Made by a program: the position numbers and the translations under genes. This document shows, piece after piece, positions 1 through 13,775 of a stretch of DNA of 64,000 nt (position 1 is its first letter; every line of letters begins with the position of its first letter). The notes beneath the pieces are model-generated. The model ran no database searches. It was not told the origin of the DNA and saw nothing but the letters and a program-made list of their open reading frames with translations. The stretch spans positions 124,001 to 188,000 of the forward strand of contig OY718807.1 in NCBI GenBank assembly GCA_963070105.1, written 5' to 3'. The DNA is from Litomosoides sigmodontis. Taxonomy: Eukaryota > Nematoda > Chromadorea > Rhabditida > Onchocercidae.

Positions 1-2518
1 ACATGTTTGCGCTTTTCCAGTCCTGAGGATGTGGTGGATAATGAAGGAATCGTGTTTTGACGCCGTTTTTCCATTTCCAACTTCTGTCTTTCAAGAGCTC
101 TTTCTTGTTCTGTTTTATACTTGCTTGACAAAAGCTGGGCCTTAAACAACCTTGCAAAAATATTAGGAAAACCAACTAATGTGAAGTATGTACCAGAGGA
201 AGTACCTTGGTAGTATGTAAAAAACCCTCCCCTGATGTTCTCTTGCTATTGATAGATAAATACAAACGCCACCAGAAAAATCTGTGAAAATAAACATCAT
301 CCCCTGCATTAGGTTATAGAGTTCACCTGTTTGTCAAAAATAGAATCCAGTACATCAACAGGAGCTTGCATCCTTAATGGGATCTTTTTGCGGAAAGTCT
401 GATCTCTTGATTTCTCAGTGCTTGGTAATAATAACGGTGGAGTGACTGCACGTTTCGTTTTTTCCTGCAAAAAATTACTTATATCATCAAATTGAGAAAC
501 TTGAAAACAAAGATATTCTAATCCAATTTTTAGTGTTTGATTGCGCGTGCAAAAAAATAAGGTAAACAGAATTCTAACCACTTGTGATGTAGTGGCCAGT
601 TCCGCATCAGAATGCATTTTTCCGTCTTTTATGACGAATCCGGTACAACTAGATGGAACTTCTTTTTGTTTCGATTCTGACGTCCTTTCAATTGTAGTTT
701 TTAAAAAATTAGTTTTGAACTTGATTTTAATTGGACCCTTTTGAATTAGCGTTTTGGTTGTTTTTTCATTCACGCCTGCTGTTTTTGATTCTATAGAAGA
801 CGATTTCGAACTCCGTTCTCGACCACATTTCTCATCTTCCTTTTCATTTACTTGGCCCTCTCCAGAAATCAACTTTATTGCAGAACTCTCTGCTACTTCA
901 TCTGTTTCATTCACGTTTTTGCTGATACTATCAGCACATGTATGCCTTTTTTCAAGAAAGGGTTTTCGAGATTTCTTTCCTTTTCTTATTTTATAAAGCC
1001 ATCTTAATTCTTCATCATCACTGGAACTAGTCGGTTCTCCACCAGTTACTGCTTTCTCATTAACATTTTCGTGCTTCGAATCTTGATGTTTCCTTCCGTC
1101 CGAATACGTCAATCTTTTCGACTGAAAAAAAAAACACTTTTAAAAAGGAAAGCTTACAATGTGACTAAACGTTAAAAAAAGTAGTTATATGAATCTGCAT
1201 ATCCAATCAAACCTTAATCAGCATCCGATACTAAAGAGCACCTGGTAAAATGTTAAAATACAAAAATATTCCGGCAATTCTCACTTCACATGGAATCAAT
1301 TCCAACTTAGGATTTATTTCTTCGCTCAATGTTAAAGATTTTTCAACTCCTAGCATATGGAAGGGCCTTCCGTGAACTGCAGACGTATTGGATAAGCAAT
1401 GTGATGCGAATGCCTTTTCTGCTTCCATCTGTACTTCATCAATTGAGGATATATTCTAAAAAAAAAAGTATCTATGAAAAAAAGGTGGTAATAAATCATA
1501 AACTTATTTATATTGTAATCTGAATAATGATTTTTAATTCTTCAATAAAATCTGCATTAAAAACAAAGCTATCTAAAATAACTATACCGAAAGCTCGATA
1601 GAAAACGATTCTTCTATCAAATTGATCTCATCAACTTCATCGTTATGTCGACTTTTCTTTATTTTTGGAGATACAACAGATTCTGAGTCCAGCCTAGATT
1701 CATTTTCATTCTCTTCATCCTACAACGAAATGAATTTAAGACTCTGTTTTCTAGCAACCTCAATAGAATCTTACCGTACACGAATCAAAGTAAGCTTTCC
1801 TAAATTGCTTTCCTCGTACTTCGACATTGATCTGAAAAACAGTTATGAACCAAAGGACTTTCGATTTCAAAAAAACGTGAAATTACCCCCTTCAACGATC
1901 TCCTTGCTCCTCTTTTCATAGGCTGTTTATCTGGTTGAGGTTGCGGAGAATACGTCTGTCGACTGTTACGTCCCGAAAGAACTGCTTCCTATAATAATAT
2001 TGAGAGGTTGATCTATCATACCCATAAAAGATTTATCATATCTTCAAACGAAAAATGGAATTGAGTAAAATTGGTTTGAACGAATAGGCCAATCAAACAT
2101 CAAAGCGCTATATCCTGTTCGAAAGACTTCTGAAAATTTGTTCACAAGACGACAGTAATATTCAAATACGGTCATCAGCGGTGTATGCATTCGTATATTA
2201 TATTTTAAACATCGTCAATGTCGTACACTACATATCGTTATAATCATTTTCACTGTAGATACTATGGGATTAAATACTACAATAAATGGATGAGTTCTTT
2301 AACCTGTCATTGGAAGGATAATTTGAGTGTAAAAATGGCATCAATATCTGGCAAAAGTTCTAAACCTGCAATCTATCGGCAAGTACATTTCTAGTCCCCG
2401 TAGTATCAAGCCCTCTCTGTTTCAATTCTCGGCGTAATCTCCCCGTATCATATAGTTGTATCAGTGCCGGATTCAGAGAATCAGTTCCTGCCGCGCTTCT
2501 TCGACTTCTTGTTGCCAT
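1..2518 (-). CDS. SAP-domain nuclear protein, copy 1 (3' end outside window)
   Basis: Minus-strand gene with eight exons visible: 2366-2518, 1887-1988, 1775-1831, 1588-1719, 1285-1455, 582-1121, 327-464 and 1-140 (incomplete). The start ATG at 2516-2518 opens a Ser/Arg-rich N-terminus. A SAP-like helix pair follows at about residues 28-50 (LRRELKQRGLD, then VLADRLQ), the DNA/RNA-binding fold of many chromatin and mRNP proteins. The middle is acidic, Ser- and Lys-rich and probably disordered. The last exon is a charged helical segment (KTEQERALERQKLEMEKRRQ). A nuclear role is inferred from the SAP motif and composition. The rest of the protein resembles nothing I can name, so an acinus- or SAFB-type identity stays open. 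Confidence 0.75.
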
Positions 2519-3800
2519 CACACTGAAGAAAAATCAGAGGAATGAAAAATACAGAAATGTTTTATAAAACCAAAGTCAAACATACGTGCAATATAAAAGT
2601 CCTCACTGGATCGATGCAAAAGAATTATTTTCGTTAAATTTAAAAAGAGATATCCAACAAAATAACACTATACTTATCTTTTTTTAAAGATATTGAACTA
2701 GACATACATAACCAGTCATAAAAAATCTATTACAGCACCTATTAATATTAAGTACCAAAATATTCTTGTGCAAAAAACTAGATAGGATTACAGAATCTTT
2801 CTTCTTATTAATAATGATGCCAGGCAAAATTTGAAAGCACAGGCCTGACCAATAAAAAGACGTTTATGTTGATTTACGTTGATGGGTCGGAAAAGTAATC
2901 TATTCAACAAGTTATTATTTATGCCAGCGATATAACCTCATAATAGGAAAAAGTGGATGGAGTGAGACGGAACATAGCCCGAGTTCCGTACTTCGCAACA
3001 ACAATCACCAACAAAAACCCCAAACACAAGCAGCCATGAAGACGAGAAGCGTGAGCAACGCGGTAAGCCTGGTCGGAATATACGGCTTATCCGTGAAATA
3101 TTGCAGGAAATGGCCGGGGCCGTAGTGCGCAGCTTAAACGCAGATGCGTATGGGGAGTTTGCGGAGTTTACCCTGTTTTGTTGTATGCTATCTTTCGTGT
3201 GCACTCCGTGTTCCAATGAGGTTGGCGTTATATGCGTCACATTCATGAATGAATGGGAGATATTTACACTGTTTGCGTATGAATTCTTGTTTCTGTAGGC
3301 TTTTGCAATGAATTTGCATTGGAAAGTAGGTCCGTAGAACGGTTATTTCATGCAAGTAACTTCACTACACTAAAATAGAGGACTGATCTACAGGATATCT
3401 GAATCCCGATCTCATCTGTTTAAGAGGGCTTTTTGAAAAAAATTAAACTTCTGAAAGAAAGCCCATTTAACACAACTGAAGCGGAAGGGCTCTCTTATAT
3501 TCATGCGGTAGGATTTTTTTTTGCAACAGGAGTGATTTTACCTTCTCTAAGTATTAAGAGTAGTGATCTTTTGTTTTACTCGATACGTGCAGAATTTATC
3601 ATATAGCTTACTTAAAGTAAGAGTGCAAATATAAGCTACTGATTACGATGAAGCAGTTTTTTCGAAGAAAAAACAAAATGCTTAAATCAGTGGGAATTAG
3701 TGTGTGTATTACATACATAAATCGAACATTCTTGTTCTCTTACCATTGTTTCTTCATCCTATCATATATTATTTAATAATTCATGTTTCCAGAGAAAATC
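2519..3800. promoter_or_regulatory. Divergent intergenic region between the SAP gene (-) and Rpn1 (+)
   Basis: This 1.28-kb head-to-head spacer should hold both promoters. A segment at about 2930-3250 is noticeably more GC-rich than its surroundings and keeps one plus frame open from 2978 to about 3298, without an early ATG. A splice-acceptor-like TTTCCAG at 3786-3792 lies just before the Rpn1 ATG and fits trans-splicing. No other motif is clear. Copy 2 equivalent: 27975-29256. Confidence 0.5.
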
Positions 3801-6800
3801 ATGGTTGAAAAGAAGGCTGGAATAGCGTCTGAGAATAAAAATGTTGCAATGAAGAAAAGTACAACGGATACTGGGGGAGAAAAAGATGGAAAAGAGGAGA
3901 AAAAAGAAAAGGATGAAATGGTTAGATTATGGCATATTATAAATGAATTTCACTGGTAGAGATTGTTGATACAGATGAGTCTTTGAGTAGATGTATGACA
4001 GCAGTGCTTAGTAGGATTATGGGGCCCTTCGGGAAGGTAACGCGGGGAGGGAAAGGATAAATTAGGATGTTTTTTTCGCTTGTGGTAATTTCACATTCTT
4101 TCTATTTTTTTTCATTCCAGACCGAAGAAGATATTAAGCTGAAAGAGGATTTGGAAATGTTGATGCAACGCTTAAACGTGCGGTTTTCTTCATTATTCCT
4201 TTTTTCTTTTACTTTTCTACTAACGTTGAAGAAATGGGCAGTTAAGAGCTAACATGGTTTGCTCATAATATAATTTAAGAAGTTAGATGGAAAATAAGGC
4301 TAAGAAATTTATGGGGATTCTTCTCGAAAAACTGAAATATTTGCACTCATATTTAATGAAGAAATAGTAATGTTATTACTATATTAAAATTACATAATTG
4401 GCTTAGGACTACCATGTGAATTCTAAAGAAGTATTTTTTAATAATCTATGACTAGTTTTAGGAAGGGGACATTTCGTTGTATCAACCAACACTTGAGACA
4501 ATGAGAAGTATTATTCGCGCTTCGACAACTTCTATGACATCAGTACCAAAGCCGTTGAAATTTATGCGTCCGCATTATGCTGCAATTAAAGAAATTCACA
4601 AGAAAATGACGGAGGGGTCCACAAAAGTTGGTTCTTGTTACTATTGGTTCTGTTTACTTTTGTTTAGTGAGTTGTCTCTTTTTATTAAGAGGCATAATTA
4701 CTATCGGATGGATGAGGGGCTAATTAAATAATTTAAGAATTTAAAATTGCATCCTAGTCGAGGGATTTAATTGTTAGGGTACTACGCAATTTATAATTGC
4801 GGTCTATGCTGGTGCTCACCAGATAATTACTTTGCTCAGTCAATATAATGGTCTAAAATATGCTTAAATCTAAAATCATGAATTTTTTGTGATTTATCAG
4901 ATGAAGGAGGGAACTTTCTCGACAGATCTGTCTACCGAACAGGATGTAAATTCTAACTGCATTACAGAAACTTTGCGCAGATATAATATCAGTGTTAGCG
5001 ATGACATCGGATGATAGAAATGACTGTATTAATTATCGTATGATGGGAAAGCATGAACCAATTGGTGATTGGGGGCATGAATATGTGAGGTGAGAACCTC
5101 TATTATTTTGATACATTTGAAACATATGTGCATTAAGGCAGCAGAATGATGAGTTGAGTCAGGCAGAACCAATCGAAAGTGGATCTCGTATTTAAGTTCT
5201 CAGATTTGTTTCAGTTTTCTGTACATCGTAAAAAAGCACATGTAGCTAGTAATGAATCCTTCATACTTAGGCACTTAGCGATGGAAATGGCGGAGGAATG
5301 GCGTTCCTGTGGTGATGGTAGCGATGCTCATAATAAACGCCGAGAACAGCTATTAACGCTCACTCGAGAAATTGTGCTACACAATATGAAGCACAATGCC
5401 GAAGTTGAAGCGTGTGACTTACTTATTGAAATTGAAAGACTTGATCTGTTGTCTGAGTATGTCGAAGAAGTTGACCATGGCAGGGTTTGCTTATATTTGT
5501 TGAGGTATGTCGTAATTTCTCTTTCTTGAACAATCCCAGTAGTATTATTATAAAAAAAAAAAAACTATTCCTCATAGGGCATTAAGGAAGAATGAATCTT
5601 GAAATTTTTTGGTCCCATCACCTGGCCTCGGATAATGGTTATAGTTCTTCATCGAATATCCTGCTATGTGTGGATCATAGTAAAGGGCAAAGTTGAATTG
5701 TTATAAAATCCATCTTATTTAATTTCATCAGCCTATTTGAACTGTTGATGAAGTTTCTTTAATTTACTACAGTAGTACCCAGTTCTAGTTGCTCACCGTT
5801 AATGCCAGATCCGGATAATGAGATTTTGATTAAAACAGCAATGAACATCTACCGAAAATTCGGCAAAAACTTCGATGGTTTGAGATGTGCTATTATGTTA
5901 AATGCTGTTCCAACAATGCGCGAAATCGTTCTTAACACAAAAGATATGTAAGTTGTTATTATTCTATATTCTTTCTTTGTAAAATTTATTTACATTGGTT
6001 ATTTTACGTTTGGAGACTTTAATTTTGAGATAGAATAATTTATGACTTAGTGTTTTTTTATTAATGAAATTTTTTTTCACGAAAGCGAAGAAACTATAAC
6101 TTCTTTCAAAATGGTCTTTTTCTTGATTATGAAGTTCGAGCCGATATTGGTGTTAAAAATATTTGTTAGCACTTTGACAGTAATGTGTTATTATGAATGT
6201 TATCCAGTAAGCATTCGATATTTGTCCGAGGTAAATCGTAAGAGATGGGAATGAAGAACGGGAGGAAAAGTAATCAAAAGAATGGCTCCATGTGTATCGT
6301 GCACTCACTTTATATCTATTCGTAATGTGGGACATGTTGGAAGGGAGGGGAGGAGGGGAAGTCAGCGAAGTTTAAAAACAACAACCACTCGTATGCAATG
6401 TCACTCATAAAAATGGCTCATAAAAAATTTGTTTTTTCAGATTAGAACAGAAACAGATGGCTATCTTATTGGGTCGACATCAAATTTTTCTTGATCTGGA
6501 AGGTGTCGAGAATGGTGAAAAGCTGATGGAATTAAATTCAAATGCTAATCTGCATACGTACTTCCATTCGTTGGCTCGCGAACTTGACATTATGGAGCCC
6601 AAAACCCCTGAAGGAATCTACAAAAGCCACTTAGAGCAGAGTCGTAAGTTTGTTGTCTTACGTTCTTGTAATCTTTTTTTTAGATCAAATTATTCAAGTA
6701 ACTTTTTTCACCATTTTTTCCGATTAATTAGTAAACGACACTCTCAGTCACCAGAAAATCGTAATGTGAAATTAGGTTTGCTCTGCTTTATTTTAATTGT

Positions 6801-9800
6801 TATTTCAGGACCGTTTGCTGGTTCATCCGCATCAGATAGTGTCCGATCAAATTTGGCGGCAGCATTTGTTAATGGATTTGTAAATACTGGCTTTGGAGTC
6901 GATAAAATGATGACGGAAGCGGAAGATGCAAGTCGTTGGTTCTATAAAAATAAAGAATATGGTAAGATTTGTTCTAGATATTTGTTGCGCGTCCGTTCAC
7001 TGATCTTGTCGTGTTTTTGCAGTAGCATTTTCGAATTTTGACTTTTTTCTTGTAGGGATGCTCTCAGCGGCCGCAAGTCAAGGATTAGTTTGGCGATGGG
7101 ATATCGATACAGGTTTAGCACAGTGCGATCGGTTCCTTTACGTTAACGATGATTTTATTAAGGTAGATGAACTCTGATTAATTATATAAGGTCTCTGTTG
7201 CTAATTAAATTGGTACGACAAATAAAAATACATTTATTCAATTTTTCTTCCCCATTTCAGTTCATTTTTCAGGCAGGTACCCTTATAGCAATAGGAATCA
7301 TATCCTCAGGTATCCAAGACACGTGTGATCCGGCGGCTGCTCTACTTATGGACCACATAAACAGTGATCGTACGGTTATGCGAATTGGTTCTATTTTTGG
7401 ATTGGGTTTAGCGTATGCGAATTCGAAGAGGCTGGCAGCATTGAAAAAAGAAGACGGCGGAATCGTATTTGAGCTTAAAAAATTGTTGTTAGATACAAAG
7501 CCATCTGCTACTCCTGAAGTAATTTTTTTCTTTATGCTGAGAACAGATGAAAATAAATAGAAAAGTACTTTAATAAGCAAAATAAGCTTCTTTAGAGAGA
7601 TTTATGTAAGCGCATTTGTCATATAAACTAGTTTGATCATCATAAGGTATCCATACATGCCCATTATTTCGGTGATTAACATTTAGGTAAAAGGGTTAGC
7701 GGCATTGTCGATAGGATTCATTCTGGTCGGTACCTGTGATCACGTAACAGCGTGCGAGTTGTTCAATTATTTAAACGAAAAGACCGCAGTGGAACTACAG
7801 GACTCTAATTACCGTTTCGTCGCACTAGGAATTGCTCTAATTTTTCTCGGTATGTGTTTTTTACTTTCTCATAATATGTCGATGAAAGGAAGTCTGCTGT
7901 TCACTTTTCTCCTTTTCTCCTTAGGCGCTCAGCAAAGGAGTGAAGTATTTGTTGAAATGGTGCGAGCATTACCCGATCCCTTTGGAACAATGCTTTCAAC
8001 GCTTATTGATGTATGCGCTTACGCTGGGACTGGAAATGTATTGAAAATACAAAAGCTTCTTCATATCTGTTCTGAACATTATGAAACTAAAGAAGCGAAG
8101 GAAGCGAAAAAAAAGGTATTTGATCTGGCAACTACACTTTGTATTATAGTACTGCTTTACTGAACTAGGATCATTGTGATCTGAATAGAAATGATATGGT
8201 AGTTGTCAAATTTTTCATTGTTTATTGCGGACTCATTGTATTAGTTACGGTGTTGCATTTTTTGTGTGGTAATTAGAAAAATTATGAAGTTTGTATTTAG
8301 ATTTGTCGTGTAACTTAGAAAGCAGCTTTAGGGAGGAAAATAGCTTCTGAAATTTATGAGGAAGTTTTGCATTTTCCCCGTGTTGTTTGGATTTATTATT
8401 CATTTTTTATGATAGCTATGATTGATCTTATGACATAATTAATGCTTCTCCAGACAAATAAAGAAGACAAAAGTGATAATAAAAAAGAAGGTGATACTTC
8501 GAGCGAAAAAACGGATTATTCGACACAACAGGCGGTTGCTGTGCTTGGTATTGGTCTTATCGCTATGGGTGAAGAAATTGGAGCACAGATGAGTTTGAGG
8601 ATGTTCGGACATTTGGTATTTATTTTAAAATATTATGCTACAAACATTATATTATATTCTTTTAATTCGTGACAATTTCAGTGTCTACTGAAAATTTTCA
8701 TATGGATCATTGTCACTTAATTCACTTCTTGATTCGAATGTTGCAACGGTGTTTTTCAGATTCGTTACGGTGAACCAGTTATTAGACGTGCGGTACCTCT
8801 GGCATTAGCTTTAATAAGTACATCCAATCCGCAGCTTTCAATTTTGGAGTCACTTTCAAAATTTTCACATGATGCTGATGCAGAAACGGCTCACAATGCG
8901 ATTTTCGCGATGGGTCTTGTAGGCGCTGGTACCAACAATGCAAGGCTTGTTTCCATGTTGCGACAGCTTGCAAGTTATCATCACAAGGATCAAGTAAGCG
9001 GCATTTTTCATTATGTTATTCATTGTCATAAATTATCAGATGGTGATTGAATAAAAGTCAAGCGCTATCAAAATAGTGTCAAACAATCTGTGTGAAGTTT
9101 ACTTATCGTACTTATTCGATACACCTTTGTTAATTACACTAATAGATCACTTTTTTCTGAAATCGTCTGAATATCTCACTCTCAAATTATTTTGCTCAGT
9201 ATTTCATTATGACATGGTTCTCTTTCTTTATTTGTTCTAAATATCCACATAGTTTAGGTAAGCCTAATGTTGGTGCGTTTGGCTCAAGGCATGACACATA
9301 TGGGTAAGGGAACGATGACGTTAAATCCGTTTCATTCCGATCGTCAACTTATGTGCCCTGCCGCAGTTGCTGGGCTTCTCACTATTTGTTACGCATTTTT
9401 GGAAGCCAATAGTTGTAAGTTGTCCTTTTTGAGTTACAAAAAAAATAGAACTAGGCTTCGTTTTAAAATTTTCGAATCATTCATGTAATCACATAACTTT
9501 TTTGGAACTAGTCGAGTATGTCGATTTTTAATTTGTATTACGGTTTTCAATGGTGTTGATGCTTGAAAGATATTTAAGTTTATTTACAGCTGTACTGAAC
9601 AATCGACAGCATTATTTGTTGTATTCGTTGACTTTGGCAATGCAACCGCGACTGTTGATAACTCTGATTGAAGATGAGATGAATCCGGAGAATTTGAAAC
9701 AGGTAAATGTGAGCGTTCGAGTGGGACAAGCTGTTGATGTCGTTGCTCAGGCTGGGAAACCGAAATCAATCACTGGCTTTCAGACTCATACAACGCCAGT

Positions 9801-10344
9801 CTTGATGGCTTACGGTGAAAGAGTCGAGCTCGCTAATGAAGAATGTTAGTTTACTTTTTTATTTTAGTCATCCTTCATTTTCTTCAAGTTGTTTATCTAG
9901 TAGATATCAAACAGTAAGAGGAAAATATGCGAAATCCGACAAACTCAAAAAAAATTCATTTTTCCACTTCTCTGAATGTGGATGGTAGCCTTTCTGTTTT
10001 ACAAAAAAGGCTCGCTAAAATTTCGGGACCATAAGATTTTTAAAAAATTGTTTTACGCACTGATGAGCTTTAATTTCGAGGTATTTATGAATAATGATTA
10101 ATTTCAGACTACTCTCATTCTGTGTATTTTCACCAACTGTGTATAGTACTAACGTATAATCATTTTTTAAATGGTATATCGAAGTTTAACATCTTAGAAG
10201 TACATCATTCATCAAGCTTCGTTTAGTTCCTGCTTAATATTTTTGTTTTCAGATATTTCGTTGACGCCATATTTGGAGGGTTTAGTAATTCTCAAAAAGA
10301 ATCCCATTTATGAATCTTCTACAGCCGAAATAAAGAAGAAGTGA
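3801..10344 (+). CDS. rpn-1: 26S proteasome regulatory subunit Rpn1 (PSMD2), copy 1
   Basis: Rpn1 is the largest scaffold subunit of the proteasome base and docks ubiquitin-shuttle factors and the deubiquitinase Ubp6/USP14. Seventeen exons (3801-3920, 4121-4177, 4462-4626, 4968-5089, 5271-5504, 5789-5947, 6441-6643, 6809-6961, 7056-7162, 7273-7518, 7687-7849, 7925-8115, 8454-8615, 8760-8993, 9258-9414, 9590-9844, 10253-10344) join in frame to about 939 residues, near the usual 900-1000. Landmarks are a Lys/Glu-rich N-terminus, [14 protein letters not shown] near residues 80-93, RELDIMEPK, proteasome/cyclosome repeats ([43 protein letters not shown]), a charged loop near 635-665, and [10 protein letters not shown] with [11 protein letters not shown] at the end. 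Family membership is unambiguous. The ATG follows an acceptor-like TTTCCAG by eight bases. Some small donors (for example AAC/GTGCGG) are less certain. Confidence 0.96.
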
Positions 10345-10899
10345 TGCATTTGCAGAGTTCTGTGAATGTTTTATCATATGTTGTTCAAAAAATTTTCTAA
10401 ATGAAATTTGAGTACAAAAGAATTATTCTAACTCCCTGAAATTATTTAACTGGAATAGAGATAGAAAGCATCAAGTTCTGCTTTCAGTATTGAACAGCGT
10501 CTTTCACGAGGGAATATGAGGTGATCTGATAAATGAACTTCTTGCTAGTATTGTTTTGTTGAATTTTTCGAATGTACTATCGCTTTTTTTAACTTTATGG
10601 ATATGAATTTTAGTGATCAGAAAAAAATATTTGAAAACTATCGTTTCTTCTTGACTGTGTTTTATTATCATTAAGTAATGCCTTGACCGATGCTACTCTT
10701 TCATTGAAATTTTAACCGGATAGCGATTTGCATTTCGTAAATATTTCACAGCGTGAGTGCTGTTCATAATGAAGAATAATCTCGCATAAGTAGTGAAAGG
10801 ATCGAAGGTAGGCATTTTTGGGTTTCGCGGTTGTAAATGGAGGTTTATATCTTTCAATTTATTGCTTTTTGCCCGGAAAATTTACCTAAAATAGATCAA
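10345..10899. other. Spacer between Rpn1 and snapin (same strand)
   Basis: This 555-bp AT-rich spacer separates two plus-strand genes. It contains the Rpn1 3' UTR and the snapin 5' region. An in-frame ATG at 10837 would extend snapin by 21 residues. The short distance and shared direction would allow a nematode operon, but no spliced-leader evidence is available. Copy 2: 35801-36355. Confidence 0.4.
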
Positions 10900-11599
<700 letters not shown>

Positions 11600-12080
11600 C
11601 TGAATTTTCTTTTTCTTAAAGAACTATTCAATTTATGCAGCGATTGATTTTATCGTGAGTTACGTTCCTGGATGGGTTTAGAATGTCAAAAACTTCAAAA
11701 AGTCCATCTGGGATACCACATGACGAAACAGTGCTTTGGCATAGGAAAAGCCGGTGATTGCTTGGTCTGATTACTGTATCCTGATAAAGTGGTAGTTCAT
11801 GGGGTAGGAACATATCGGTGTGAAGTAAGGAAAGACAGGAAAGTATTGGCAAAAATCATCAAAATCCACTATGGTAGCATGAAGTATCTCATGATGCATG
11901 GTATATGGATTTAACATTGTGTTTCATACATTCTGATGTGCGATCCGTTTCCATGTCCACGAGCATGGTTAATGTTATTAGTCAGCCCTCATGCACTGTA
12001 TTTGATCACGGTTTGATTTGAACATACAATCTTTATATTTCAAACAAATTGTACAAAGTAATAAGCAGTTGAAAATGATT
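11600..12080. other. Convergent 3' spacer between snapin and FAM8A1
   Basis: These 481 bp hold the 3' ends of two convergent genes. I see no additional gene. A 74-codon minus-strand frame here has no recognisable content. Copy 2: 37056-37536. Confidence 0.4.
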
Positions 12081-13775
12081 TCAAGCATTAACGACGATCG
12101 TTTTTGCTGCAATATCATAGCCAGCACGATTGTAGGTAAATGCATAAGCTGCTGCACTGAGCGGGAAAAGTAGATTGATAAGCATGTTCTTCGTTAGTGA
12201 TCGTAGTAAAGAGCTGGAATATTCGCTATTAAGAGATTTACAGGATGCATCAAAACTGATTTTCTTACAGAATGTGACTATTCGTAGCTCTTCAGTGTGA
12301 TCAAACAGGCCGTAAGGTACACTTCTTATGAATAGTTCTCTTGATTCTGAGGATTGTAAGCTGAAATATTCCACGGGATGTGAAATCAAACCATTAATAC
12401 ATTAACAAGAAAATGCGTCGACACGCAAGAAAAAGAACTGACTTTTTGAATGGCACGCCAAGCGTCCGCACAATATTCACTTCTTCGGAACCTGTTATCG
12501 GTATTACTTGGTAACAAGTAATTACTTGAATATTTAACGCAACTTTCCCCGGCGTTTGTCCAGCGGGTACTGATCCAAAACCATACGATACAAATAAGGC
12601 CTAAGCAAAAGTTTGCAATATTAATGAAATCTGATAAGATCATGAGTGAAGTTCATGACAATTTACAGCGAAATCGGTTGGTATTACATTGCAGTGTAAT
12701 ACAGTGCGCATCTAAAAAGCTTTTTATATTGGTAGACAAAATAAACGTTAACAAGATCAAAAGCTGAGTAATGCCAAATGACTACGGTTGACGATGCCCA
12801 ATACAGGTCCACACGTGCGCTAAATTTTATTCCTAAACATTTCTATAGCACTAATGACAGAAATAAGCAGTTGAAATGGGATGACCTCCACGATACTAAC
12901 GACGACTTTTGCGAGCATTTCAATAGGGAACAGTTCTTGAGTTACATCGATCAACGTATGCAAGTCAGCATTATCACTCAATAATCGGTCGTATTTATCC
13001 AAATCCCTGAAAATATGTATTGCAGCGATTTCGGCAACGCATTTATTTCTTAACAAGCCTGAGTGAGATTTGTGCGATGATTGGAGCTCTTTTACATTGA
13101 AGCTGAGCAAATTCGCAACACAACACGACGACATTAACGCAATATTCTTTCTCTGCATCATATCTAATTTTATATATAATGTACATATATAAAGTTATTT
13201 TGACAAATATTGCATCTGTTAAATAGGGTTACTGCTTAGCTAGACAACTAATGGTCGGAAGCAACGGAAAAGGTGCTTTAGACTAAAGAATTATAGAAGT
13301 CTTGCAATATCTATCACTATAATGGAAGATGAATATAGAATGTCACTTACACAATACCAAGTTCCACCAAGAAATATACAATAAATAATTTTGCGACAAA
13401 CGCGAAAACAGAATCGATAACTTCCGCAAGAATACGTCGTGTAAAGGACGGGATCGTGCGACGCTGGATGAACTGATTTGAATTTGATAGATTAGCCGCA
13501 GGTGGAGTACTTGAAGTGGCATCGAGTGGAACCGGAGGTACCGTGCTCTCTGGGTGATTACATGATGCTAGATATGCTAATGAATGCATGGTTGCCATTT
13601 GATGACAAAATGCCCAGCAGTGAGCAGTGAATAGCCATTTACGTAATTCAATTGCATACGCCGCAGCGCTACCATAATCAGTAACCGGGCACGCCATCAC
13701 AGCAGCTGAGGGTGACGACAATTCTAGTTGGCCTTCTTGATTCTCCAACTTTTCGCGCTTCCTCACTTCATCCAT
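12081..13775 (-). CDS. FAM8A1-like RDD-domain membrane protein, copy 1
   Basis: FAM8A1 is an ER membrane cofactor of the HRD1 ubiquitin ligase in ER-associated degradation. Four exons (13351-13775, 12886-13006, 12443-12600, 12081-12213) join in frame to 278 residues, shorter than the human protein of about 413. The N-terminus has the family's aromatic helix WLFTAHCWAFCHQM (about 47-60). The RDD domain starts at RRTIPSFTRRILAEVIDSVF (about 106-125), continues through a hydrophobic membrane segment, has the signature GQTPGK (196-201), and ends with YNRAGYDIAAKTIVVNA. The donor after residue 182 (GAG/GTCATC) is weak but is the only one keeping the RDD domain continuous. ERAD function is inferred from the family. 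Confidence 0.88.
12681..12702. repeat. 22-bp imperfect palindrome in an FAM8A1 intron
   Basis: Eight-base arms GTATTACA and TGTAATAC flank a TGCA-centred core, with two mismatches overall. It lies between exons 2 and 3. No function is known. Copy 2: 38137-38158. Confidence 0.6.

Noticed and set aside
7269..7580. Minus-strand frame of 103 codons inside Rpn1
   Set aside because: It is antisense to a well-conserved Rpn1 exon and has no motif of its own.
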